DNA of 64,000 bases from assembly GCF_019091455.1 (NCBI RefSeq), contig NZ_JAGXJN010000028.1, positions 1-64,000 on the forward strand. Reading direction: 5' to 3'. Position 1 is the stretch's first letter. Each line of letters begins with the position of its first letter. This DNA comes from Chitinophaga sp. GbtcB8. GTDB lineage: Bacteria > Bacteroidota > Bacteroidia > Chitinophagales > Chitinophagaceae. Made by a program: the position numbers and the translations under genes. A model generated the notes under the pieces. It had not been told where the DNA came from and ran no database searches. It was given only the letters and a program-made list of their open reading frames with translations. Shown here one piece after another: positions 15,444 through 24,870 of the stretch.

Positions 15444-16685
15444 ATGAAATCCACAATTCCACTATTAGGGGGCTGCACCCTGATTGCCGCCGCCTGCCTG
15501 CTTATTGCCGCCTGCAAAAAAAGCAGTACAGAACAACAGCTGCAACCCGTTCCTGGATCAGCCGGTAAAGGGGCAGTAATGGCCGCTACTGCAGCTGCGC
15601 AATCTCATAGTTACCTTACACTTTTTGATGGCGGCCCCAGTGGGCAGCACTCCTTCCGCATTCCTTCCATTGTTAAAACCAAGAACGGCACCCTGGTAGC
15701 CATCTGCGAATGCAGGCGCTGGAACAATACTGACTGGGGCGATATAAACGTGGTGTATAAACGCTCTTTTGATAATGGCGCCACCTGGACAGCCATGGGC
15801 GAGATTGCCGCTTCCGGCGACGACACCTGGGGAAACCCTACTTCCGTATATGATCCATCTTCCGGCACTAACGGAAGAATATGGGTGTTTATGTCCTGGA
15901 ATGATGGGGCCTTAACCTCCATCAGCCAGGTTGATACCTGGGGCGAACGGAAAGTATATTCCAGCTATAGCGATGACCAGGGCGCTACCTGGTCAACACC
16001 GGCTGACAGAACAGCTGCCCTGCTGCCGCCGGGATATACCTGGGATGCTATGGGCCCGGGCATTGGCATCGTTACACAATTCAACCATCCCGGCAGGTTA
16101 ATCATTCCTGCCAAAGGCCGTAATATTTACAGTGATGATCATGGCGCTACATGGAATTATTCACCTACACCTGCGGGTTCTGATGAAGGTACTATTGTAG
16201 AAAGAATGGATGGCACCTTGCTGCGCAATGACCGCCCGGTTACCAGCCAGTGGGAGCTTTCCAAAAGAAGAAGGGTATCGGTAGGCAGCATTGAAAGCGG
16301 CTTTCCCGCCTTCACATCAGATAATACGCTGCTGGATCCCAAGTGCGAAGCATCCATCCTGCGCTATAATACTGATGCGCCAAACCGCATCGTATTCCTG
16401 AACTCTGCCAGCACTGTTACCCGCGGAAAAATGCGCGTGCGCATCAGCTATGATAACGGGCAAACCTGGCCCATAAGCAGGCGTATCTACGACTGGCTTA
16501 CAGAAGATGAGGCCCAGCAACAAGGTAAGGGAGGTTACACCAGCATGATCAAAACTGCAGACTATCATGTTGCCGCTTTAATAGAAACCAATGAGGATAC
16601 AAATAATAATTCCACCAGTCACCGTTCAATTGAATTTCACAAGTTTAATCTGCCCTGGATCCTGAACGGAAATCCTGAACCTTGA
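15444..16685 (+). CDS. Exo-alpha-sialidase (GH33) lipoprotein
   Basis: A 413-residue sialidase that releases terminal sialic acid from glycoconjugates. The signal peptide ends in LIAAC (C24 lipidated), so it is probably on the cell surface or in the outer membrane. The six-bladed propeller is marked by the FRIP motif (71-74; its Arg binds the sialate carboxylate) and by Asp boxes SFDNGATW (108-115), SDDQGATW, SDDHGATW and SYDNGQTW. The nucleophile pair is probably the Tyr of GGYTSM and the Glu of DEGTIVE. It is the first gene after the operon promoter and precedes the SusC gene by 64 bp. It differs from the second sialidase at 21615 in having the canonical FRIP. Confidence 0.93.
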   Translation: MKSTIPLLGGCTLIAAACLLIAACKKSSTEQQLQPVPGSAGKGAVMAATAAAQSHSYLTLFDGGPSGQHSFRIPSIVKTKNGTLVAICECRRWNNTDWGDINVVYKRSFDNGATWTAMGEIAASGDDTWGNPTSVYDPSSGTNGRIWVFMSWNDGALTSISQVDTWGERKVYSSYSDDQGATWSTPADRTAALLPPGYTWDAMGPGIGIVTQFNHPGRLIIPAKGRNIYSDDHGATWNYSPTPAGSDEGTIVERMDGTLLRNDRPVTSQWELSKRRRVSVGSIESGFPAFTSDNTLLDPKCEASILRYNTDAPNRIVFLNSASTVTRGKMRVRISYDNGQTWPISRRIYDWLTEDEAQQQGKGGYTSMIKTADYHVAALIETNEDTNNNSTSHRSIEFHKFNLPWILNGNPEP

Positions 16686-16749
16686 TAGATCAGGGATCCC
16701 TTTACCAGAGCATCTGCCAAACATTTTTTGAACCTTTTAACAGACTCAA

Positions 16750-19700
16750 ATGAAATGCTTAAGAATTTGCTGCTGTTTACTTTTCCTGTTCGGCCTACAG
16801 AAAAGTTACAGCCAGTCCGCTGAGTTCACGGTATCCGGGACAGTCCGTGACTCTGCCACCCACGAGCCACTAATAGGGGTGAGCATCTCCGTAAAAAGCA
16901 AACCCGCCTCCGGTACCGTTACCGATGAAGGCGGCCACTTTATTGTAAAGCTGGCATCCGGCAATGAAACATTGCTGCTCCGCATGATCAACTATGCCAC
17001 AAAAGAAGTTCCTGTAAACAACAGGAGAGAGCACAACATCCTGTTATCAACCATCTCCTCACAGCTGGGCGAAGTATTGATCGTAGGTTATACGGAGCAA
17101 TCCGTTAAAAAGAATACAGCTGCTATTTCCAAGCTGGATGCGGCAGAGCTGAAGAATAATCCAAACCCTAACCCGGTGCAGGCACTGCAGGGTAAAGTGG
17201 CCGGTGTGTCTATTCCCATCACGCAGGGGCAGCCCGGCATAGGCGCTACCAACATCATTATCCGCGGTGGCACCAAGCCCAATGCATATGGTTCCGGCCT
17301 GGGTAATAATAATGGCGAATCCATAGGCGCATCAGACGGGAGCGATCCACTGGTGATCATTGACGGCGTATTCCGTTCTATGAATGATGTGAACCCGGAT
17401 GATATTGAATCCCTGCAGGTGATGAAAGATGCTGCTTCCACCGCCATTTACGGCGCCCGTGGCGCAAATGGGGTGATTGTTATCAAAACAAAAAGAGGAA
17501 GGCTGAACACAAGGTCCAGCATTACGCTGAGCCACAGAACCACCTGGGAAACGCAGGCCAGGGATTACGACTATCTTTCCGCATCAGAATACTTGCGCCT
17601 GGCACGTACAACTGTAGCCAATACAGACGATGCCATTAATAAAGATAACCTGCTGAATAACGGCGGCTTTTCTGCCGGCACCCGCGTATACACTCAGCCC
17701 GGGCAGTACGGCAAGAATATATACCTGACCGCATTGTATGATAACATAGTAGCGGTAGAAGGGCAGCAGTACGTGGATAACCTGCTGGCAAACGGCTGGC
17801 AGACAATGGACGATCCCATAAACCCCGGAACCAAATTGCTGTATGCAGATAATCATTACCAGGACATGCTCTGGAAAACAGGCCTGAGCAATACTGATAA
17901 TGTAACCATCAGCGGTGGTACGGATAAAGCGGATTACAATTTTTCCATGGGTTATACGGACCAGAAAGGAGTGCTGGTAGGCACGGCCTATAAGCGCTAC
18001 AATGTATTGGGTAATTTCGGATACCAGGCTTACGACAATCTTAAGCTGGACTTTATGGTGAATTACCAGAATGTGATCCCGAAATATGTAGATGCCTATC
18101 AGAACGACCTGGTAAGAGCCATCCGTATCACACCGCTTATCAGGATCTTTAAGGACGACGGCAACCCCACGCCAGGCGAGCTTTACACCGTAAGGAACCG
18201 TTTTCATACGCTCAAGTATGATGATATGAGGACATCCACAGAGCGTATGGTAACCCGTATGGCCGCAGACTGGACTATTATAAAAGGGCTGCACTTCAAA
18301 CCATCTCTTTCCTATTTAATTGACGACTATACGGAGATGTTCATGAGAAAAGGCACGCCTGCAGATGAGGTGCAACCCTCTATGCAGCGCTGGAAAGATG
18401 ATTACACCAACAGCTCCCGCCAATTGATGATAGACCAGGTATTACAGTATGATTTTAACCTTCAGCAGGATCATCATGTTACCCTGCTGGCCGGTATGAA
18501 CTATACCCGCAATACCAACCATGTAAAGGATATGGGCTCACAGCGCGCTACCAATGATTATATTTATACCATAGATGAACCTACCACCACTGTTATTAAT
18601 GGCTCCGTTTTCAGCAACGTAGTGGATTTTGCTACTACGCTGGGCGAAACAAGGTCGGCCAGCTTCTTTGGCCAGTTCAGCTACGATTATAAAATGAAGT
18701 ACATACTGGGTGGTACCTTACGTTATGATGGATTCTCTAATTTTGCACCGGATAATAAATATGCATTATTCCCCTCTCTTTCCGCCGGGTGGAATATTGA
18801 TAAGGAAAGCTTCTGGAAAAGTAATATCGTAAGTTCCCTGAAAGTTAGGGGCAGCTGGGGTATTGCAGGCCTCAGCGGGTTAAGCCTGTCAGATACTTAC
18901 GGAAAGTATTCATCCGCCAGTTATGCTATGTATGCAGGCATTATACGGGCAGGTTTATCCAACCCCGGCCTGCGCTGGGAATCTACCGTTACTACAGACC
19001 TGGCCGTGGATGCCGGTTTCCTGAAAGACCGGATCACGCTTTCTGTTGACTATTATAATAAGCTCACTAAAGACAGGCTTACTTCCAAACCGCTTCCTGC
19101 AGAAGCGCCATTCACTACCATCACCTATAATAACGGGGCGCTCCGTAACCGTGGGGTAGAGGTAGCCATAGGCGCCGCCATCATACGCTCGCCAAAATTC
19201 AGCTGGAACGCCAATTTCTCTTTTGCATTTAACAGAACTGTTATTACACAACTGCCGCAGAATAACCGTGCTAAGAACCGGCAGGGAGGTGATATTATTT
19301 TTGATAAAACCAGCGGAAAGGAAATTGAAGCCGGTGGTTTTGCAGAAGGGGAAAGGCCTTACGGTATCTGGGGTTATAATGTGCTGGGCGTATTTGCAAC
19401 CAATGAGGAAGCAGCCGCATGGAACGCACGCATTAAAGATAACCTGGCTTCACCGCAGGGTATTATCGTAGGCAAGCGGGGAGGTGATTTTATTTTTGAA
19501 GATGTTAATAATGACGGGGTAATTGATACCAAAGACCAGGTATTCTTAGGTTACCGTAACCCGGATAAGATAGGAGGTATTCAGAACACATTTAACTACA
19601 AAGGATTTTCTTTAAGGATCACTGCCGATTATGCATTGGGTCATATTATCAGTAACGGTGCGCTGGCACGTTCCATGGGACAGGGCAGGGCTTTTAATGA

Positions 19701-20100
19701 AGGTGCGCCTTCGCAGGCTATAGGACCGGATGTTTGGAAAACCCAGGGCGATGAAGGTAAAAAATATGCAAGGTTCTCTTTTGCCGATTATGACTTCGGG
19801 CAGCGCAACTACCTGCGCAGCGCAACGCTGGGTAATAATAACGGTTATGGGTCAGATGTATCTGTGATGTTTGAAAAAGGAGATTTCCTGGCATTGCGTG
19901 AGATCACATTGTCCTATGATTTTCCCGCCGCTATCACCAATAGATTCAAAGCAGCAGGGCTGAACGTTTTTGCAAGTGTTTATAACGTGGCCTACCTGAC
20001 CGGTTACACCGGGCTAAACCCTGAAATATATAGTGGTTTTGACCCCGGCGGGTATCCCAGGCCACGTCAGTTTTCACTGGGTGCAAATTTGAGGTTCTGA
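16750..20100 (+). CDS. SusC/RagA-type TonB-dependent receptor of the sialic acid locus
   Basis: A 1116-residue outer-membrane transporter. It has a signal peptide, an N-terminal carboxypeptidase-regulatory-like domain (about residues 27-100), a TonB-box region near EVLIVGYTEQS, a plug with DPLVIIDGVFRSMNDVNPDDIESLQVMKDAAST-type SusC signature near 200-235, and a long beta-barrel ending in Phe (LGANLRF). It pairs with the SusD gene 20-30 bp downstream to bind and import oligosaccharides or sialic acid using TonB energy. The presence of sialidase genes on both sides assigns its likely substrate to sialoglycans. Length is normal for the family. Confidence 0.95.
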   Translation: MKCLRICCCLLFLFGLQKSYSQSAEFTVSGTVRDSATHEPLIGVSISVKSKPASGTVTDEGGHFIVKLASGNETLLLRMINYATKEVPVNNRREHNILLSTISSQLGEVLIVGYTEQSVKKNTAAISKLDAAELKNNPNPNPVQALQGKVAGVSIPITQGQPGIGATNIIIRGGTKPNAYGSGLGNNNGESIGASDGSDPLVIIDGVFRSMNDVNPDDIESLQVMKDAASTAIYGARGANGVIVIKTKRGRLNTRSSITLSHRTTWETQARDYDYLSASEYLRLARTTVANTDDAINKDNLLNNGGFSAGTRVYTQPGQYGKNIYLTALYDNIVAVEGQQYVDNLLANGWQTMDDPINPGTKLLYADNHYQDMLWKTGLSNTDNVTISGGTDKADYNFSMGYTDQKGVLVGTAYKRYNVLGNFGYQAYDNLKLDFMVNYQNVIPKYVDAYQNDLVRAIRITPLIRIFKDDGNPTPGELYTVRNRFHTLKYDDMRTSTERMVTRMAADWTIIKGLHFKPSLSYLIDDYTEMFMRKGTPADEVQPSMQRWKDDYTNSSRQLMIDQVLQYDFNLQQDHHVTLLAGMNYTRNTNHVKDMGSQRATNDYIYTIDEPTTTVINGSVFSNVVDFATTLGETRSASFFGQFSYDYKMKYILGGTLRYDGFSNFAPDNKYALFPSLSAGWNIDKESFWKSNIVSSLKVRGSWGIAGLSGLSLSDTYGKYSSASYAMYAGIIRAGLSNPGLRWESTVTTDLAVDAGFLKDRITLSVDYYNKLTKDRLTSKPLPAEAPFTTITYNNGALRNRGVEVAIGAAIIRSPKFSWNANFSFAFNRTVITQLPQNNRAKNRQGGDIIFDKTSGKEIEAGGFAEGERPYGIWGYNVLGVFATNEEAAAWNARIKDNLASPQGIIVGKRGGDFIFEDVNNDGVIDTKDQVFLGYRNPDKIGGIQNTFNYKGFSLRITADYALGHIISNGALARSMGQGRAFNEGAPSQAIGPDVWKTQGDEGKKYARFSFADYDFGQRNYLRSATLGNNNGYGSDVSVMFEKGDFLALREITLSYDFPAAITNRFKAAGLNVFASVYNVAYLTGYTGLNPEIYSGFDPGGYPRPRQFSLGANLRF

Positions 20101-20129
20101 TTTTTTTAGATGGAATAAACATGGTTTTT

Positions 20130-21602
20130 ATGAAAAAATTATGCTTGAAAATATTAATGGTGTTTTTATCAGCAGCTATATTATCAGGATGTAAGAGCAT
20201 ACTGGATGTAACACCGCAGAGCAGCATTACAGAACAGGTGTTCTTTAAGAATGAGGGCGATTTTGAGCCTAACCTGGTAGGCATTTACACGGTGATGCGC
20301 TCTCTTGCCAATAATGTTACTTATGGAACAGAAAGGGGAGAGGAGCTGATCTCCGCTTCCAACTCAAGGTTTACGGTAGCATGGTCACATACTTTATCAC
20401 CTTCTTCCGGTGCAGTGAATTATGCGGAATGGTACAAAGGCATAGGCCACTGTAACCTGCTGCTGGATAAGATCCAGGGTTTTGCCTTTAGCTCTAACCC
20501 GGACCTGAAAAAGAAAATAGTTGCCGAAACTTATGCCTTGCGTGCATACTTTTATTTTCACCTGTTAAGGGTAATTGGCGATGCCCCGCTGATGCTGGAG
20601 GCGATAGTAAATGACAATGTTCCGCTGCTGCCCCGCTCACCGGCTACAGAAGTAATGAAACAAATAAAGGCCGACCTGGATGCTGCCCTGCAGCAATTGA
20701 AAGGCATGTCTAATTTTTCTGCAACCAGCTATCCATCCAAATACCGTTTTGCATACGGATCTGTACTGGCTATGAAGGCAGATGCCCTTTTATGGAGCGC
20801 CAAGGTGCTGGGCAGCGGCAATGCTGACCTGCAGGAAGCGGTTACCCTTATCAGCGATATTGAAACCACGGGATTAAGCCTGAATGATAATTTTGGAAAT
20901 GTTACAGGCCTCCGCGCTTCTTCTAATAAGGAAGTGCTGATGGCGGCTTATTTCCAGCGGGATGAAACAGCATCCGGCAACTATTCCAAGAACGCGCTGC
21001 CTTTTCTCTCCATCATACAGGGCGCATTGAATCTTGATTCCATACCTTACGCTGTTTCATCAGGGAACGGGCAGGGTGCTTACCAGATAAGCCCCTTATC
21101 CAAATCGTTATTCTCAAATACGGCAGATAAGCGCATTCCCTTTACCTGGATCCTGGAAAGGCAACCCAGTGGTCCTAAAATATCCTGGATCACCAAATAC
21201 CCCGGTACAAAGTATTCAGACGACCGGGTGCCGGATAACGATATTATTCTTTACCGGCTGGCAGATGTGTACCTGATGAAAGCAGAAGCATATGCCGCAT
21301 TAAACGATGTGACCAACAGCGTAAAATACCTGGATTATGTAAGAGCAAGGGCCGGCACCGGCGCATATACCGGAGCTGTAACGAAGACAGCGGTAGAAAA
21401 GGAAATTCTGGATGAGCGTGGCCGCGAGCTTTTTTTCGAGAACAAAAGGTGGTTTGATCTGTTAAGATTTCATAAGGGAGGTACCGTTAACGTATATACG
21501 TATGTACCCAACCTGGCCGGTAAAAGCACACCGCTGTTCTGGCCTGTTAACAGTACCGTACTGGCAAATAACCCGAATATTAAACAAACGGATGGTTACT
21601 AA
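20130..21602 (+). CDS. SusD/RagB family nutrient-binding lipoprotein of the sialic acid locus
   Basis: About 490 residues. The signal peptide ends in ILSGC, giving a surface lipoprotein that caps the SusC barrel. The start of the mature protein (LDVTPQSSITEQVFF) and the SusD signature RYRLADVYLMKAEAYA-like segment near residue 375 (LYRLADVYLMKAEAY), plus LDERGRELFFENKRWFDLLRF near 430, are typical. SusD proteins are TPR-helical glycan-binding proteins. I prefer the ATG at 20130, directly before the MKK signal start, to the ATG at 20121. It is the fourth gene counting from the regulator and is almost certainly co-transcribed with SusC. Confidence 0.94.
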   Translation: MKKLCLKILMVFLSAAILSGCKSILDVTPQSSITEQVFFKNEGDFEPNLVGIYTVMRSLANNVTYGTERGEELISASNSRFTVAWSHTLSPSSGAVNYAEWYKGIGHCNLLLDKIQGFAFSSNPDLKKKIVAETYALRAYFYFHLLRVIGDAPLMLEAIVNDNVPLLPRSPATEVMKQIKADLDAALQQLKGMSNFSATSYPSKYRFAYGSVLAMKADALLWSAKVLGSGNADLQEAVTLISDIETTGLSLNDNFGNVTGLRASSNKEVLMAAYFQRDETASGNYSKNALPFLSIIQGALNLDSIPYAVSSGNGQGAYQISPLSKSLFSNTADKRIPFTWILERQPSGPKISWITKYPGTKYSDDRVPDNDIILYRLADVYLMKAEAYAALNDVTNSVKYLDYVRARAGTGAYTGAVTKTAVEKEILDERGRELFFENKRWFDLLRFHKGGTVNVYTYVPNLAGKSTPLFWPVNSTVLANNPNIKQTDGY

Positions 21603-21614
21603 AAGCCCGGATAA

Positions 21615-22769
21615 ATGATGGCAAACAAAAAAAGATTCTTATTCCTGCTGCTGGCCGCAGGTGTTCTAGTGCAGGCCTGCAGCACTACTAAAGGAACAGC
21701 AGGCAAGGCGGTAAACGAAAGTCACCTGGTATTTGAGCCGGGCGGCCGGTACACCTCCATGCGCATACCTGCGCTGGTACTAACCAAACAAAATACCCTG
21801 CTGGCTTTCTGTGAGGCCAGGATAGGCAGCGCCAGCGACTGGGCCGGTATGCACCTGGCCATGCGCAGGAGCACAGATGAGGGTAAGACCTGGAGCGAGA
21901 TAATGCCTATTGACAGCAACAGTCAGGGGCCTGCAGGCAACCCCGTGCCGATCGTAGATGCAAATGGCACTATCCATTTGCTGTACCAGAGAGATTATGA
22001 TAAGGCTTTTTACACCTGGTCGGCAGATGATGGCCGTACCTGGGCGCCGCCGGTTAATATCACTGCCGTGTATGAGCAGTTTAAACCGGATTACAGCTGG
22101 AAGGTATTAGCGCCTGGCCCCGGCCATGGCATTCAGCTCAAGAACGGCAGGCTGCTGGCTGCCACCTGGCTGGCAAATTCCCGTAAGCTTACCCCGCACA
22201 GAAGCCATTCGCCATCCTGTTTGGCCACTATCTATAGTGATGATCTGGGTAAAACCTGGAAGCGGGGAGCCATTGTAGCAGATAGTACTGCCGCTGTTGC
22301 TAATCCCAATGAAAGTACGCCTGTGCAGCTGGCAGACGGCCGTGTGTTGTTAAGCACACGCACTGGCTCAGCAATTAAAAGAAGGGCCTTTAGCATCAGC
22401 AATGATGGTATTTCCAACTGGAGCCCGATACGGTTTGAAGAAGAGCTGTTTGATCCTGCCTGTATGGCCAGTATTGTAAGCCTGCCTGAATGGAAGAATG
22501 CCCTGTTATTTACCAACCCGGATAGCAGGAATATAGACAAGCAGCCCCGCCGTAACCTCACGGTAAAGCTTTCCTATGATAATGGTGAAACCTGGCCGGT
22601 GCAGCGGGTGCTGGACAGCGGCCCCTCCGGGTACAGTGATATGGCAGTGGGAAAGAACAATACAGTTTACTGCCTGTATGAAACCAACACAAAAGACTTT
22701 AAAGGATTCAATTATAGCCTGGTGCTGAAAAAGTTTAATGCGGCATGGTTACTAAACAATAAAAAATAA
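21615..22769 (+). CDS. Second exo-alpha-sialidase (GH33) lipoprotein
   Basis: A 384-residue GH33-type propeller enzyme. The signal peptide ends in LVQAC (C22 lipidated). The arginine motif appears as MRIP (49-52) rather than FRIP: the Arg that binds the carboxylate is kept but the Phe is replaced. Asp boxes are STDEGKTW, SADDGRTW, SDDLGKTW and SYDNGETW. The catalytic Tyr probably lies in GPSGYSDMA. It lies 12 bp after the SusD stop, in the middle of the operon, and clearly diverges from the first sialidase, so the two probably differ in linkage preference or location. The start may be either of two adjacent ATG codons. Confidence 0.92.
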   Translation: MMANKKRFLFLLLAAGVLVQACSTTKGTAGKAVNESHLVFEPGGRYTSMRIPALVLTKQNTLLAFCEARIGSASDWAGMHLAMRRSTDEGKTWSEIMPIDSNSQGPAGNPVPIVDANGTIHLLYQRDYDKAFYTWSADDGRTWAPPVNITAVYEQFKPDYSWKVLAPGPGHGIQLKNGRLLAATWLANSRKLTPHRSHSPSCLATIYSDDLGKTWKRGAIVADSTAAVANPNESTPVQLADGRVLLSTRTGSAIKRRAFSISNDGISNWSPIRFEEELFDPACMASIVSLPEWKNALLFTNPDSRNIDKQPRRNLTVKLSYDNGETWPVQRVLDSGPSGYSDMAVGKNNTVYCLYETNTKDFKGFNYSLVLKKFNAAWLLNNKK

Positions 22770-22780
22770 CAATACAAGTG

Positions 22781-23701
22781 ATGAGAATTCAAGGATTGAT
22801 AGCGGCTACATTCAGCACATTTAATGAAGATGGTTCACTGGATCTGTCCCTTATACCCCGCCTGGTAGATAAGCTGATCAGTGAAGGAGTACAGGGCGTT
22901 TTTATTTGCGGCACCAATGGGGAAGGTCCTAACCTTACCTCAGAGGAACGCATGACCATTGCGGAAGCATATGTAAAAGCAGTGAACAAGCGCTGCCTGG
23001 TGCTGGTGCATGTAGGGCATCCATCCATAGCGGAAGCCAGGAAGCTGGCAGTGCATGCAAAAAAGATCGGTGCAGATGCAATATCCGCAGTAGCGGCATT
23101 CTATTTTAAACCAGCGTCTGTAAATAACCTGGTGGATTGTATGGCTGAAATTGCAGCTGCTGCGCCGGATATGCCTTTTTATTACTACCATATCCCGGTG
23201 ATCACTGGCATGGGAATAGATATGCTGGAATTTTTACGGCTGGCAGAAGGGAAGATCCCTAACCTGGCCGGTATCAAGTATACCGCTGCCACCCTGCATG
23301 AATACCAGGCCTGCCTGAATTATAAGAACGGCAGGTTTGACATTCTCTATGGGTACGATGAGCTGCTGCTGCCTGCGCTGGCAGTAGGCGCACAGGCAGC
23401 CATTGGCAGCACCTACACTTTTGCAGCACCGCTGTACCTGAAGGTGATGGCATATTTCCGTGAGGGAAAGATAGCAGAAGCGCAGCAAATGCAGCTGCAT
23501 GCCATTAACATGATACGCTGCCTTTCCAGGTATTCGCCCATCCCTACACAAAAAACAATTATGAAGCTGATGGGCATGGATCTGGGGCCTTGCCGGCTGC
23601 CGCTGGTGAGCTTATCTGCACAGCAGGAGCAAGACATCAGTAATTACCTGCAGGAGATAAAATTTGCAGCGGTACTGAAGGAAGCTGCTTCCAATGCATA
23701 G
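22781..23701 (+). CDS. nanA: N-acetylneuraminate lyase (NanA/NanL-type class I aldolase)
   Basis: A 306-residue DHDPS/NAL-family aldolase that splits N-acetylneuraminate into N-acetylmannosamine and pyruvate in the cytosol. The substrate-carboxylate loop reads GTNGE (44-48). The catalytic tyrosine is Y136 in YYYHIP and the Schiff-base lysine is K166 in GIKYT. The HIPxxTG arrangement after the Tyr resembles the Bacteroides and vertebrate type of lyase more than the E. coli YNIPxLSG form. It starts at the ATG at 22781, 11 bp after the sialidase stop, and ends 2 bp before the mutarotase start, so these genes are tightly coupled. No nanE or nanK follows in the operon. Confidence 0.93.
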   Translation: MRIQGLIAATFSTFNEDGSLDLSLIPRLVDKLISEGVQGVFICGTNGEGPNLTSEERMTIAEAYVKAVNKRCLVLVHVGHPSIAEARKLAVHAKKIGADAISAVAAFYFKPASVNNLVDCMAEIAAAAPDMPFYYYHIPVITGMGIDMLEFLRLAEGKIPNLAGIKYTAATLHEYQACLNYKNGRFDILYGYDELLLPALAVGAQAAIGSTYTFAAPLYLKVMAYFREGKIAEAQQMQLHAINMIRCLSRYSPIPTQKTIMKLMGMDLGPCRLPLVSLSAQQEQDISNYLQEIKFAAVLKEAASNA

Positions 23702-23703
23702 TC

Positions 23704-24831
23704 ATGAGGCGTATTTATTATTTCATATTTATTTTCTCAACCTGGTGTATGATTGAAAGTTGTATGCATGGCGGAAGCATGGTTACACAGGCGGGGTATC
23801 ATTGGGATACCTTGCCTGCCATACCGGATAAAACAGGATTTGCAGGCTCTTTTGCAGGGGTTGCAAATGGTGCTTTGATTGTTGCAGGGGGCAGTAATTT
23901 TCCCAATGGCGGCACACCCTGGAATGGCGGAAAAAAGGTTTGGTCTGACAGGATCTTTGTGCTGGAGCATCCACAGGAACATTGGAAGGAAGCCGGCAAA
24001 CTCCCGCGGCCGCTGGGTTATGGCGTATCCATATCAACGGAAAGTGGGCTGATCTGTATTGGTGGCAGTAATGCGCAGGGGCATTATAGTGATGTTTTTC
24101 TGATAAGCTGGCAGCAGGGGCAGATAGCCGTTACCGTTATGCCTTCATTACCGGAACCACTGGCCAATGCATGCGGTGTTATGGCAGATAGCTGTATTTA
24201 TATTGCCGGTGGTTTAAGATCACCGGATGCACAGGCAGCTGCAGCTGATTTTTATATGCTGAACTTAAAAGATACAGCAGCCGCACGCCACTGGCGTTTG
24301 CTGCCGTCCTGGCCAGGCCCTGCCCGTATGCTGGGCGTTGCCGGTGCTCTGGGGCACGATTTTTTCCTGTTTAGCGGGACTGCCCTGAAGAACGGAAAGC
24401 GGGAGTATTTAAAAGATGCTTACCGCTATAACCCGGAAACCGGCTGGCATAAATGTGCTGACATGCCGTTTGCAACAGTAGCTGCACCTACGCCTGCCCT
24501 GGCCAGCAATGATCATGTGCTGAACATTTTTGGCGGCGATACAGGTAAGGATGCGGAGAAGGCTGCTGCGCTGCGGGAGCGGCATCCGGGATTTTCTGAT
24601 GAGATACTGGTCTATGATCTTAACGCAGATACCTGGGCACGCAGTGGAAAAATAGATACCCTCCGTAATGCGGATGCGGTAACAAATCCCAACGCAAGCA
24701 TCTGGGCGCCGGTAACCACAACCTTTGTACAATGGAATGGGCTGCTGGTCTTTCCCGGCGGGGAGGTACGCCCGGGCACAAGAACGCCGAATGTGCTGAC
24801 CGCAACAGCTGCCGGCGCACAGCAGCATTAA
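23704..24831 (+). CDS. NanM-like N-acetylneuraminate mutarotase (cyclically permuted Kelch propeller)
   Basis: A 375-residue Kelch-type beta-propeller of the cyclically-permuted mutarotase family related to NanM/YjhT, which converts alpha-sialic acid released by sialidases to the beta anomer. The signal peptide leads to a possible lipobox MIESC (C20), so the protein is periplasmic or membrane-anchored. Kelch blades are visible as GGSNFPNGGTPW, CIGGSNAQGHYSDVF, IAGGLRSPD and FGGDTGKDAE. It lies between the lyase and the importer genes, where the anomer conversion step would be expected. The NanM subgroup assignment rests on family resemblance and on this context. Confidence 0.88.
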   Translation: MRRIYYFIFIFSTWCMIESCMHGGSMVTQAGYHWDTLPAIPDKTGFAGSFAGVANGALIVAGGSNFPNGGTPWNGGKKVWSDRIFVLEHPQEHWKEAGKLPRPLGYGVSISTESGLICIGGSNAQGHYSDVFLISWQQGQIAVTVMPSLPEPLANACGVMADSCIYIAGGLRSPDAQAAAADFYMLNLKDTAAARHWRLLPSWPGPARMLGVAGALGHDFFLFSGTALKNGKREYLKDAYRYNPETGWHKCADMPFATVAAPTPALASNDHVLNIFGGDTGKDAEKAAALRERHPGFSDEILVYDLNADTWARSGKIDTLRNADAVTNPNASIWAPVTTTFVQWNGLLVFPGGEVRPGTRTPNVLTATAAGAQQH

Positions 24832-24870
24832 ATAGAACAGCATATTTGAATTTAAAGCAACAGGGAAAAG

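Noticed and set aside
17584..18294. 236-residue minus-strand frame inside the first SusC gene
   Set aside because: Composition is Ile/Val/His-rich as expected from antisense reading of a beta-barrel gene, and no motif is present.
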